A DNA stretch of 10,630 nucleotides from contig SVMP01000064.1 of the NCBI GenBank assembly GCA_015067385.1, forward strand, positions 1 through 10,630, in the 5' to 3' direction. This DNA comes from Oscillospiraceae bacterium. GTDB taxonomy: Bacteria > Bacillota > Clostridia > Oscillospirales > UBA644. The translations under genes were made by a program, and so were the position numbers. Positions 1-5,731 of this stretch are shown in pieces; within the stretch, counting starts at the first letter, position 1; each line of letters starts with the position of its first letter. A model generated the notes under the pieces. The model did not search any database and was not told where the DNA came from. It saw only the letters and a program-made list of their open reading frames with translations.

Positions 1-266
1 CCAAGGAAGATGTTATTGCATACCTCTACAAGAACTACTTCAGAGATGAACGTGACGCAAGATTCTTTATTGAAATGGCTGAATCAGACCATGCATTCTA
101 TCATGACCACTATCATAGCTTCAGTACCATGTCTGACCAGTTCCCCAACACCGGTATAACAAAGGGTATGGAATCTTACAGAGATCAGATGCTTGATAAT
201 GCTGAAAAATACATTGTTCCCGCATATGCAACAATGCTTCAGTACGAAGAATACTTCCACGAATAA
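1..266 (+). CDS. C-terminal part of an unrecognised protein (5' end outside window)
   Basis: The reading frame is open from base 3 to the TAA at 264-266, giving 87 residues with no ribosome binding site before the internal ATG at 75, so this is the tail of a longer gene. The peptide is acidic and aromatic-rich (many Y, F, H, D, E). It contains a histidine cluster, HAFYHDHYH, followed by a region predicted helical and ending in QYEEYFHE. I see no signal peptide or membrane segment, so a cytoplasmic location is likely. Codons favour TAC, AAC, TTC and GAC, unlike the TAT/TTT-rich lipoprotein genes downstream, which hints at high expression. A strong terminator starts 7 nt after the stop, so it is the last gene of its transcript. 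I do not recognise the family; the His cluster could bind metal, but that is speculation. Confidence 0.8.
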   Translation, partial: KEDVIAYLYKNYFRDERDARFFIEMAESDHAFYHDHYHSFSTMSDQFPNTGITKGMESYRDQMLDNAEKYIVPAYATMLQYEEYFHE

Positions 267-272
267 AAAACT

Positions 273-304
273 AAAAAGGTATATCTTTTGATATACCTTT
301 TTTT
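273..304 (+). terminator. Intrinsic terminator after the left-edge gene
   Basis: A perfect 13-bp stem (273-285 paired with 290-302) closes a 4-nt TTTT loop; its core is GGTATATC/GATATACC. It ends in an uninterrupted run of seven T (298-304). It begins 7 nt after the upstream stop codon. The A-run on the left side of the stem would also give a U-tract on the other strand, but no gene reads into it from the right. Confidence 0.92.
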
Positions 305-305
305 A

Positions 306-332
306 TTGAGTTTATTTTTTACATGATACAAT
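306..332 (+). promoter_or_regulatory. Probable sigma-A promoter of the 188-aa lipoprotein gene
   Basis: The -10 hexamer is TACAAT (327-332), preceded by TG at 324-325, so it is an extended -10 (TG-a-TACAAT). The best -35 is TTGAGT (306-311) with a short 15-bp spacer. The extended -10 makes up for the weak spacing. The promoter starts right after the upstream terminator, and its expected start site near 339 leaves an untranslated leader of about 20 nt with a GGAGG site (346-350) 7 nt before the ATG at 358. Confidence 0.6.
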
Positions 333-357
333 AAAATAATGAAACGGAGGTTTTAAC

Positions 358-924
358 ATGAAAAAAATAATTTCTTTAATTTTATGCATTGTTTTTATTC
401 TTCTGAGTGTTTCATGTACATCCGAAGAGCAAAATATCGTTTCGGGAAACGATCTATCAGATGCGGAGACATCATCAACACCTACTCCCGAAATTGAAAC
501 ATACCCCGTGAAGATCTCCCAAGAAGCTGTATATGATACGATTGATATGTGGCAGATCGACGGTGTTTTTGCGCAATCAATTTTTACCGCAGAAGAAATA
601 TTCGATATTCGTGTGTTTTATGTAACAGAGGACAACCGTCTTACAATGTTGAGTGATTTCTATCCAGGTGATTATCCTTATTGCGGAGCCTGTATCATTA
701 ACGAGGATAATTCTATCAGTCATGATTATAAGCAACTTGTTCCGTACGAAAATTTCACAAATGAAACAGATGCGGACGGGGAAACAATGATCAAATCAGG
801 TAGTTATTATCAGAATTTACCCAAAGGAAGTTGGTATTTTGGAGATGCAAACATGAGCAACAGCTTCATCGTAGTTGTTGGCGACTATGAGGCATCACAA
901 AACGGAACTGTTCCCACAAACTGA
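358..924 (+). CDS. Predicted lipoprotein of unknown function, 188 aa
   Basis: The start is fixed by GGAGG at 346-350, 7 nt before the ATG. Residues 1-20 form a type II signal peptide: MKK, a hydrophobic core, then LLSVSC with the lipidated cysteine at 20. Position -3 is Ser rather than the usual Leu/Val, which the broader lipobox rules still allow. A Ser/Thr/Pro/Glu-rich linker (about 21-50) leads to a domain of about 135 residues (51-188), rich in aromatic residues and Asp/Glu, with a CxxC pair (C109, C112) and a hydrophobic strand-like segment near the C terminus (SFIVVVGDYE). The mature protein is expected on the outer face of the cytoplasmic membrane. I recognise no catalytic motif or known domain. 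It stands alone between its own promoter and that of the next lipoprotein gene; no clear terminator follows it. It could bind a ligand or the cell wall, but nothing visible decides this. Confidence 0.88.
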   Translation: MKKIISLILCIVFILLSVSCTSEEQNIVSGNDLSDAETSSTPTPEIETYPVKISQEAVYDTIDMWQIDGVFAQSIFTAEEIFDIRVFYVTEDNRLTMLSDFYPGDYPYCGACIINEDNSISHDYKQLVPYENFTNETDADGETMIKSGSYYQNLPKGSWYFGDANMSNSFIVVVGDYEASQNGTVPTN

Positions 925-1001
925 TATAAATGGTATCCTCTTCGTTATTTCGCATTTTACAACGACATATTGGCTGAAAAACAACGGATAACTTCAGATT
1001 C

Positions 1002-1058
1002 GAGCTGAATGTTATAATGCAGAAAAACAACAAAAATCAGCTCCTACGGTTTTCGTAG
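1002..1058. repeat. Inverted repeat plus small hairpin in the lipoprotein intergenic gap
   Basis: GAGCTGA (1002-1008) is repeated inverted as TCAGCTC (1037-1043), with 28 nt between the arms. A second small hairpin abuts it directly: CTACG (1044-1048), a 5-nt loop, and CGTAG (1054-1058). Only a broken T-run (ACTTTTATC) follows, so this is at best a weak terminator for the upstream lipoprotein gene; it lies 16 nt before the -35 of the next promoter. The rest of the 196-nt gap 925-1120 holds a 10-bp direct repeat, GAAAAACAAC (976-985 and 1022-1031), and no gene. Confidence 0.35.
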
Positions 1059-1073
1059 AAACTTTTATCTGCC

Positions 1074-1102
1074 TTGACTTTAAATGTATTTTATGATAAA
1101 AT
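1074..1102 (+). promoter_or_regulatory. Sigma-A promoter of the RCC1-like lipoprotein gene
   Basis: The -35 is TTGACT (1074-1079) and the -10 is TAAAAT (1097-1102), with the ideal 17-bp spacer and an extended -10 TG at 1094-1095. Transcription should begin near 1109, which leaves only about a dozen bases of leader, so the ribosome binding site (AAGGAGGG, 1108-1115) would sit at the very 5' end of the mRNA. This may mean the real start site is slightly upstream. Confidence 0.75.
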
Positions 1103-1120
1103 AAAAGAAGGAGGGATAAT

Positions 1121-2143
1121 ATGAAGAAACTTTTAACCATATTAATAATAATATCATTTCTGACGGTAAGTGCCTGCGTAAAACCTGAAGATAACTTATC
1201 GGAAGAAGATCATGATAAAACAACAACGGAAAAAGAGCAGGAAGAAAATACCGTAAATAACGAAGAAGAATCTATTGTTTCTATTGCAGATACCCCTGTT
1301 TGCACGACCTGTAACCCATATATTTTCAAGGATAAACGTATTATTCTCAATAATGGGGAGCTTATTGTAAACGGAATAGAAAGCGTTAATTTTCCCGAAT
1401 CGACTGTTAACTGCTTTGTTTATACCATCCATAATCGAATGGTTTTCACTGATTCTGGTGTATATGAATTTCCCGATCAGCCGCAGTATACAGAGCTGTC
1501 TTTTACGGAATCGGGAATGACCGAAGTTCCCGCAGAACATCATTTGACGGAAACTCTTAATAAAATAAATGAAACAGACAAAATCATGCACGCTTCTCCG
1601 CAGATCCTTTACGGTGATACGCTTGACAGACCGGGTATATATGTTTTTACGGAAAGCGGTAAATGCAGTTTTGTTGATAAGAACGGAATTGTCGTAGATC
1701 TCCCGAACGTATTATCAGTCATAGATGAAAACGGTCATACTGTCATTCTTTATAAAGACAGGACTGTCAAAGATAATTATTTTGACGAGACGGATTCATG
1801 GACAGATATTTGTTTTATTGACACAAACAGGACAGATGGCACTGGAATAACGGTAGGTGTAAAAAAAGACGGTAAACCGGTTATTGCAGGAGAATACAGC
1901 GGAAACCGAGCTGAAGTCGAAGAATGGACAGATATTGCATATGCAATAGTTTTTAATAATTCAGAATATTATTATCCGATTGCTCTGACACGATCCGGAA
2001 CGATCCTTATTCCTTCGGATTCAAATTGCGAATTTGCAAACACCGTTTCAACATGGAAAGACATAGTTGCAATCGGACTTACGGCGCCTGACGGAGATTT
2101 ATGGGCAATGAATACTGACGGAGAAATTTTATTCGCTAAATAA
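1121..2143 (+). CDS. Predicted lipoprotein with degenerate RCC1-like repeats, 340 aa
   Basis: AAGGAGGG at 1108-1115 fixes the ATG at 1121. Residues 1-19 are a lipoprotein signal with a canonical lipobox, VSAC (Cys19). A Glu/Asp/Asn/Thr-rich linker follows (20-57), then CTTC (C61, C64). The C-terminal half has three W-(T/K)-D-I units at residues 227, 269 and 312, that is, every 42-43 residues. After each comes a stretch resembling a short strand pair ending in a D/R-x-G turn (KKDGKPVIAG, TRSGTILIP, NTDGEILFA). The segment from about 194 (DENGHTVILYKD) looks like an earlier, degenerate unit. This spacing and the KxDG-x-V pattern recall the RCC1/BNR-type beta-propeller repeats of Firmicute surface proteins; three or four units are too few for a closed seven-blade propeller, unless residues 65-190 supply more. 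It should be membrane-anchored outside the cell. A binding role is plausible; no enzyme motif is visible. Confidence 0.88.
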   Translation: MKKLLTILIIISFLTVSACVKPEDNLSEEDHDKTTTEKEQEENTVNNEEESIVSIADTPVCTTCNPYIFKDKRIILNNGELIVNGIESVNFPESTVNCFVYTIHNRMVFTDSGVYEFPDQPQYTELSFTESGMTEVPAEHHLTETLNKINETDKIMHASPQILYGDTLDRPGIYVFTESGKCSFVDKNGIVVDLPNVLSVIDENGHTVILYKDRTVKDNYFDETDSWTDICFIDTNRTDGTGITVGVKKDGKPVIAGEYSGNRAEVEEWTDIAYAIVFNNSEYYYPIALTRSGTILIPSDSNCEFANTVSTWKDIVAIGLTAPDGDLWAMNTDGEILFAK

Positions 2144-2153
2144 CATATAAACA

Positions 2154-2184
2154 AAAACAGATAGGAGCTTGTCCTATCTGTTTT
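2154..2184. terminator. Bidirectional terminator between the lipoprotein gene and ftsZ
   Basis: A perfect 13-bp stem (2154-2166 with 2172-2184, core CAGATAGGA/TCCTATCTG) has a 5-nt loop. The plus strand continues TTTTCTTATATTT; the minus strand has TTTTTGTTT, the better U-tract. It lies 10 nt after the lipoprotein stop codon and 15 nt beyond the ftsZ stop codon, so it can end both convergent transcripts and closes the dcw cluster. Confidence 0.92.
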
Positions 2185-2199
2185 CTTATATTTATAAAT

Positions 2200-3447
2200 T
2201 TATTTGCTCTTTGTTATGTCGTTAAGAAGCTTAAGGAAGCTATCGTTTGAGTCATCATCATCTACAACAGAGGAAGCTCTTCTTGCGGAGGGACGTTCAT
2301 TGCCGTTAGGACGCTGAACGCTGCCGGTACGAGGTTGTCTTGTTGCGATAGGCTCATATTCGGGTTCTGCTGCAGCAGGAGCTGCGGGAGCAGGTGCGGG
2401 TTCTGCTTTGGGAGCAGCGGGAATGTTGAAGAAACTTTCGGTAGAAGTATTGTTTACAGCAGGCTGTTTTTTAACAGGTGTAGAAACAACGCTTTCATCG
2501 AAGCAGGAAGCAATAACTGCTATGCGCAATTCGTCCTGAAGAGTATCGTCGAGAATAACACCCCAGATGATGTCAACGTCGGGATGAGCTTCTTCTTTGA
2601 TGATATCAGCTGCTCTGTAAATATCTTCGAGGTCGATATTGGAATCAGCGGTGAAGTTAAGAAGGATCTTACGAGCACCGGCGATAGAAGTTTCAAGCAA
2701 CGGAGAAGTGATAGCATTTCTTGCTGCTGTTTCTGCCTTGTCTTTTCCTTTTGCGGAAGCAACGCACATATGAGCATAGCCTGCATCCTTCATGTTGGAA
2801 GTAACGTCAGCAAAGTCAAGGTTAATAAAGCCATGACCCTGAATAAGTTCGGTAATACTCTGAACGCCCTGCTTGAGAATGCCGTCAGCCATTTCAAAAG
2901 CGTTAGCAAGAGTGATCTTAGCATCGGTAACGAGTTTAAGACGTTCGTTGGGGATAACGATAAGAGCGTCAACTTCCTGGAGAAGTTCTTCGATACCGCG
3001 TTCTGCCTGAGACATTTTACGGGAACCTTCGAAAGCGAAGGGTTTGGTTACGATACCAACGGTAAGAATACCGATTTCTTTTGCAACTTTAGCAACAAAC
3101 GGAGCAGCACCTGTACCTGTACCGCCACCCATACCTGCGGTAATGAATACCATTTCGGTACCTTTAAGTACTTCTTCGATCTGAGCTTTGCTTTCTTCAG
3201 CAGCTTTACGGCCAACTTCGGGGTTAGCGCCTGCGCCTCTGCCGTGAGTTACATTATCGCCGATAAGCACTTTATGGGTAGCCTGAGAGTGGTTAAGAGC
3301 CTGTTTATCGGTGTTTACAGCGACAAACTCTACGCCCAAAACCTCATCTTTAATCATTCTGTTTACAGCATTGTTACCGCCGCCGCCGACACCGACAACT
3401 TTTATGGTAACAAAATTATCCTGTTCCTCAATACTGCGAAATGCCAT
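2200..3447 (-). CDS. ftsZ: Cell division GTPase FtsZ (tubulin homologue), 415 aa
   Basis: FtsZ polymerises with GTP into the cytokinetic Z-ring at mid-cell and recruits the divisome. The GTPase domain shows the N-terminal glycine loop VGVGGGGNNAVNR (18-30), the tubulin signature GGGTGTG (107-113) and the T7 synergy loop NLDFADV (209-215), whose two Asp residues (211, 214) complete the active site of the neighbouring subunit. The C-terminal subdomain ends near 316. A Pro/Ala-rich linker (about 317-395) follows, then an acidic DDDD stretch and SFLKLLND near the end. This terminus departs from the common DIPxFLR peptide that binds FtsA, SepF and ZipA. The start is supported by GAAAGGAT at 3456-3463, 8 nt before the ATG. 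It is the last gene of the cluster, 170 nt after divIB, with its own promoter, so it can be expressed above the level of the operon. ftsA is not adjacent. Confidence 0.98.
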   Translation of the reverse strand: MAFRSIEEQDNFVTIKVVGVGGGGNNAVNRMIKDEVLGVEFVAVNTDKQALNHSQATHKVLIGDNVTHGRGAGANPEVGRKAAEESKAQIEEVLKGTEMVFITAGMGGGTGTGAAPFVAKVAKEIGILTVGIVTKPFAFEGSRKMSQAERGIEELLQEVDALIVIPNERLKLVTDAKITLANAFEMADGILKQGVQSITELIQGHGFINLDFADVTSNMKDAGYAHMCVASAKGKDKAETAARNAITSPLLETSIAGARKILLNFTADSNIDLEDIYRAADIIKEEAHPDVDIIWGVILDDTLQDELRIAVIASCFDESVVSTPVKKQPAVNNTSTESFFNIPAAPKAEPAPAPAAPAAAEPEYEPIATRQPRTGSVQRPNGNERPSARRASSVVDDDDSNDSFLKLLNDITKSK

Positions 3448-3518
3448 TAACGTTCATCCTTTCAGAACTTACTTACTATAAAATATCAATAGATTTATTA
3501 CAAAATATATTCTTATAT

Positions 3519-3547
3519 ATGATAACATATTTTTCTGCATTAGTCAA
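3519..3547 (-). promoter_or_regulatory. ftsZ promoter (sigma-A, extended -10)
   Basis: On the minus strand the -35 is TTGACT (3547-3542), then an exact 17-bp spacer ending in TGT, and TATCAT (3524-3519) as -10, so the -10 is extended by TG. The expected start near 3512 gives an AT-rich leader of about 65 nt before the ftsZ ATG, with its ribosome binding site at 3456-3463. I see no strong hairpin in the leader. This promoter would uncouple ftsZ from the upstream mur genes. Confidence 0.82.
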
Positions 3548-3550
3548 GAG

Positions 3551-3600
3551 ATTTCTGCTTATTTCTGTGACTTTTTTCCGAATATGCACAATTTTTTCCG
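3551..3600 (-). promoter_or_regulatory. Phased A-tracts / direct repeats upstream of the ftsZ promoter
   Basis: On the plus strand, ATTTCTG occurs at 3551-3557 and 3561-3567 (10 bp apart), and TTTTTTCCG at 3572-3580 and 3592-3600 (20 bp apart). The T-runs therefore start at 3552, 3562, 3572 and 3592, all on one 10-bp helical grid; read in the ftsZ direction they are A-tracts at about -40, -50, -60 and -80. This could be an UP element, a bent-DNA segment or a set of regulator sites. The repeats are seen directly; the role is inferred. Confidence 0.45.
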
Positions 3601-3617
3601 TTTATTTTGCCGAATTC

Positions 3618-4376
3618 TCAGTCGAGAGCTCGATATCTGCCCTCATCGGACTTGCGGACATTTATAACAGCACGCTTGTCCGACGGATTACGTTTCAGTA
3701 TCTCAACAAGCAATTCGGTTTTTTTATCAAAATCCTCTGATGTTCCGAACTCGACCTGAATAATATCATTAAGTACAAAAGTAAGATTGTATTTTTTTGA
3801 AAAGTCGATCTTTGTAAGATTCTTATCGAGTCCGTATTCACTCAAAACAGAAATAAGATCATCCAGAACCGATGCCTCAATATTCTCCGAAAAATCAACG
3901 TTTTTGCCCACTTCATAAGATTCAAAGACAAGCCCGTCAACCTTTAAGACGCCTTGAAACGGCGCAATATTCTCTTCAAGAACCTTATAATCGGAATCAA
4001 GGCAAACATATGTTTCTCCCAGACAAACAGAATATGCGGGGACTGCGGGAATTGCCACGATATGAAGATTATCCGGGAATTTAACAGAAAAATTGATCTC
4101 TTTAACGTACGGCAATTTAGTCTCTATATTCTCGCTTTCAAGCTGTCTGTCAAACTGAAGGATAGGTTCTCCGCGCAAACCGTCACATTCAAGAAGAAGT
4201 TGAGATGATTCATACCTGCTTAAGTTTTCAACAAGAATAGTATCGACGCGGAGGAAAACTCTCGTCAAAACGGAGACCACCACCGCTATGACGAGACATA
4301 TAAACATAAAACGAAAAATGCGTTTTATACGGCGACGGCGAAGAGATTTATTAAGTTTTTCAAGTTCACTTGCCAT
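3618..4376 (-). CDS. divIB: Divisome protein DivIB/FtsQ, 252 aa
   Basis: DivIB/FtsQ is a bitopic membrane protein that forms the FtsQLB (DivIB-DivIC-FtsL) complex and helps switch on septal wall synthesis by FtsW and its partner PBP. The sequence has a short basic cytoplasmic tail (1-20, with RRRRIKR), one membrane segment (about 22-41), a POTRA domain (about 43-112, with LPYVKEINFSVKFPDNLHIVAI) and an extracellular beta domain (about 113-250). The length fits the Gram-positive family (about 250-270 aa). The start is supported by GGAAGGAA just upstream of the ATG at 4376. It lies 23 nt after murA and 170 nt before ftsZ, the standard position for ftsQ. Conservation outside the POTRA domain is low, as usual for this family; the context makes the call firm. 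ftsL and divIC are not in the window. Confidence 0.93.
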   Translation of the reverse strand: MASELEKLNKSLRRRRIKRIFRFMFICLVIAVVVSVLTRVFLRVDTILVENLSRYESSQLLLECDGLRGEPILQFDRQLESENIETKLPYVKEINFSVKFPDNLHIVAIPAVPAYSVCLGETYVCLDSDYKVLEENIAPFQGVLKVDGLVFESYEVGKNVDFSENIEASVLDDLISVLSEYGLDKNLTKIDFSKKYNLTFVLNDIIQVEFGTSEDFDKKTELLVEILKRNPSDKRAVINVRKSDEGRYRALD

Positions 4377-4399
4377 TTCTATTTTCCTTCCGCTGAAAA

Positions 4400-5665
4400 T
4401 TATTGTTCTCTGGTTATCTGTGCGCCAAGCGCAGAAAGTGCATTTTCAATATGATCATATCCTCTGTCGATATGAAAGATGTTATCTATAATACTTGTTC
4501 CCTCTGCCGCAAGAGCTGCGATTATTAACGAAGCTCCGCCTCGAAGATCTGTACTTTCGACATGAGCACCGTATAATTTTTTTACGCCTTCAACGACCGC
4601 AACACGTCCGTCTGTTGTAATATTTGCACCCATTCTGTGCAGTTCACCGATGTGCTTGAATCTGTTTTCAAATATTGTTTCAATAAAAACAGAATTTCCC
4701 TTTGCCTTTGTCATAAGAGCCATAAAGACCGCTTGCATATCGGTAGGAAATCCGGGATACGGCATTGTTCTTATATGTCTGACGGAATGAAGTTCATCGC
4801 ATGAAACCGAAATATCTTTATCGAATACCTTAATATCGCATCCGCAATCGGACAAAAAAGCAAGAGTAGAAGACATATGACTCGGTTCTGCGTTTTTCAG
4901 AAGAGCGTTTCCTCTTGTTGCAGCAACAGCACAAAGATAAGTACCTGCCGCTATTCTATCGGGAATCACTCTATGACGGACACCGTTCAAACGATGAACA
5001 CCGTTTATTTTTATACATCCCGTACCTGCTCCGCTGATTCTTGCGCCCATTTTGTTCAGAAAATTTTGAAGATCTTCAATTTCAGGCTCTTTGGCTGCAT
5101 TGTTAATAACGGTTTCGCCATCGCAAAGGGCGGCGGCGAGCATGATGTTTTCTGTGGCACCTACGGACGGAAATGCAAGGTCTATATCTGTTCCGTGAAG
5201 ACGTTCGCATTCACAATCAAGGAAACCGTGAGTTTCATTAATTCGTACTCCCATTTTCCTCAGCGATGAAATATGAAGATCAATGGGACGTGGACCGAGC
5301 TCACACCCACCCGGGAAGCTTATCAATGCCCTGCCCCTGCGAGACAGTATCGCACCAAGAAAAATAACGGATGAACGCATTTTTCTCATCATTTTATCGG
5401 GAATTTCAAAACCGAGAGCATTTGAAGAATTGATATAAACTGTTCTGGAACCGTCAACATCTCTTTTTTGCGAAACAAACGCACCGAGCTCAGAAAGGAT
5501 CTCGATTGCACAATCAGTATCGCTTATATCGGGACAATGTTCAATAACACAGTCTCCGTCAGCTAAAAGAGCCGCAGCCATGATAGGCAGAACACTGTTT
5601 TTAGCTCCTTGAATATCCAAAACACCGCAGAGAGGAACTCCGCCGGAAACGACAAACTTTGCCAT
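4400..5665 (-). CDS. murA: UDP-N-acetylglucosamine 1-carboxyvinyltransferase MurA, 421 aa
   Basis: MurA transfers enolpyruvate from PEP to UDP-GlcNAc, the first committed step of peptidoglycan precursor synthesis, in the cytoplasm. From the start chosen here, the conserved residues fall where E. coli MurA has them or close by: K22/N23 in GAKNSVLP, the active-site Cys121 in PGGCELGPRP (the residue attacked by fosfomycin), Asp309 in FPTDMQA, Arg375 in DLRGGAS and Arg401 in HIDRGYD. The frame stays open to an ATG at 5683, which would add six residues, but that codon has no ribosome binding site. AAGGGA at 5675-5680 lies 9 nt before the ATG at 5665, and MAKFVVSGG is the usual MurA N terminus. It follows murG after 66 nt and precedes divIB by 23 nt. 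Many Firmicutes carry two MurA paralogues (MurAA, MurAB); the dcw location is seen in clostridia. Confidence 0.96.
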   Translation of the reverse strand: MAKFVVSGGVPLCGVLDIQGAKNSVLPIMAAALLADGDCVIEHCPDISDTDCAIEILSELGAFVSQKRDVDGSRTVYINSSNALGFEIPDKMMRKMRSSVIFLGAILSRRGRALISFPGGCELGPRPIDLHISSLRKMGVRINETHGFLDCECERLHGTDIDLAFPSVGATENIMLAAALCDGETVINNAAKEPEIEDLQNFLNKMGARISGAGTGCIKINGVHRLNGVRHRVIPDRIAAGTYLCAVAATRGNALLKNAEPSHMSSTLAFLSDCGCDIKVFDKDISVSCDELHSVRHIRTMPYPGFPTDMQAVFMALMTKAKGNSVFIETIFENRFKHIGELHRMGANITTDGRVAVVEGVKKLYGAHVESTDLRGGASLIIAALAAEGTSIIDNIFHIDRGYDHIENALSALGAQITREQ

Positions 5666-5674
5666 AAAATACAT

Positions 5675-5680
5675 TCCCTT
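5675..5680 (-). promoter_or_regulatory. Ribosome binding site that decides the murA start
   Basis: AAGGGA on the minus strand lies 9 nt before the third in-frame ATG (5665). It overlaps the codons after the first ATG (5683) and ends directly at the second (5674), so neither of those can use it. Upstream of 5683 there is only AT-rich sequence with no purine-rich site. Confidence 0.8.
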
Positions 5681-5731
5681 CATTTGAAAGATAATATATT
5701 ATATGAGTTTGTCGAAAAACAGTGAGAAATT

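Noticed and set aside
976..1031. Direct repeat GAAAAACAAC in the gap between the lipoprotein genes, as a possible mobile element trace
   Set aside because: Ten A-rich bases repeated once in an AT-rich gap can arise by chance; there are no terminal inverted repeats or transposase remains.
1196..1591. A 131-codon open frame antisense to the second lipoprotein gene
   Set aside because: Phe/Ile/Arg-rich shadow of the acidic, Lys/Glu-rich linker on the plus strand; no ribosome binding site.
2335..3450. A 371-codon open frame antisense to ftsZ
   Set aside because: It is a shadow of the biased codon use in ftsZ. Its product is a Cys/Ser/Phe-rich low-quality sequence with no family motifs, and the ftsZ frame is certain.
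5698..5726. Possible murA promoter with a perfect TATAAT (5703-5698) in the murG-murA gap
   Set aside because: At 17 bp the -35 would be CTCACT, only three matches to consensus, and there is no extended -10 TG. The gap is AT-rich, so a chance TATAAT is likely.
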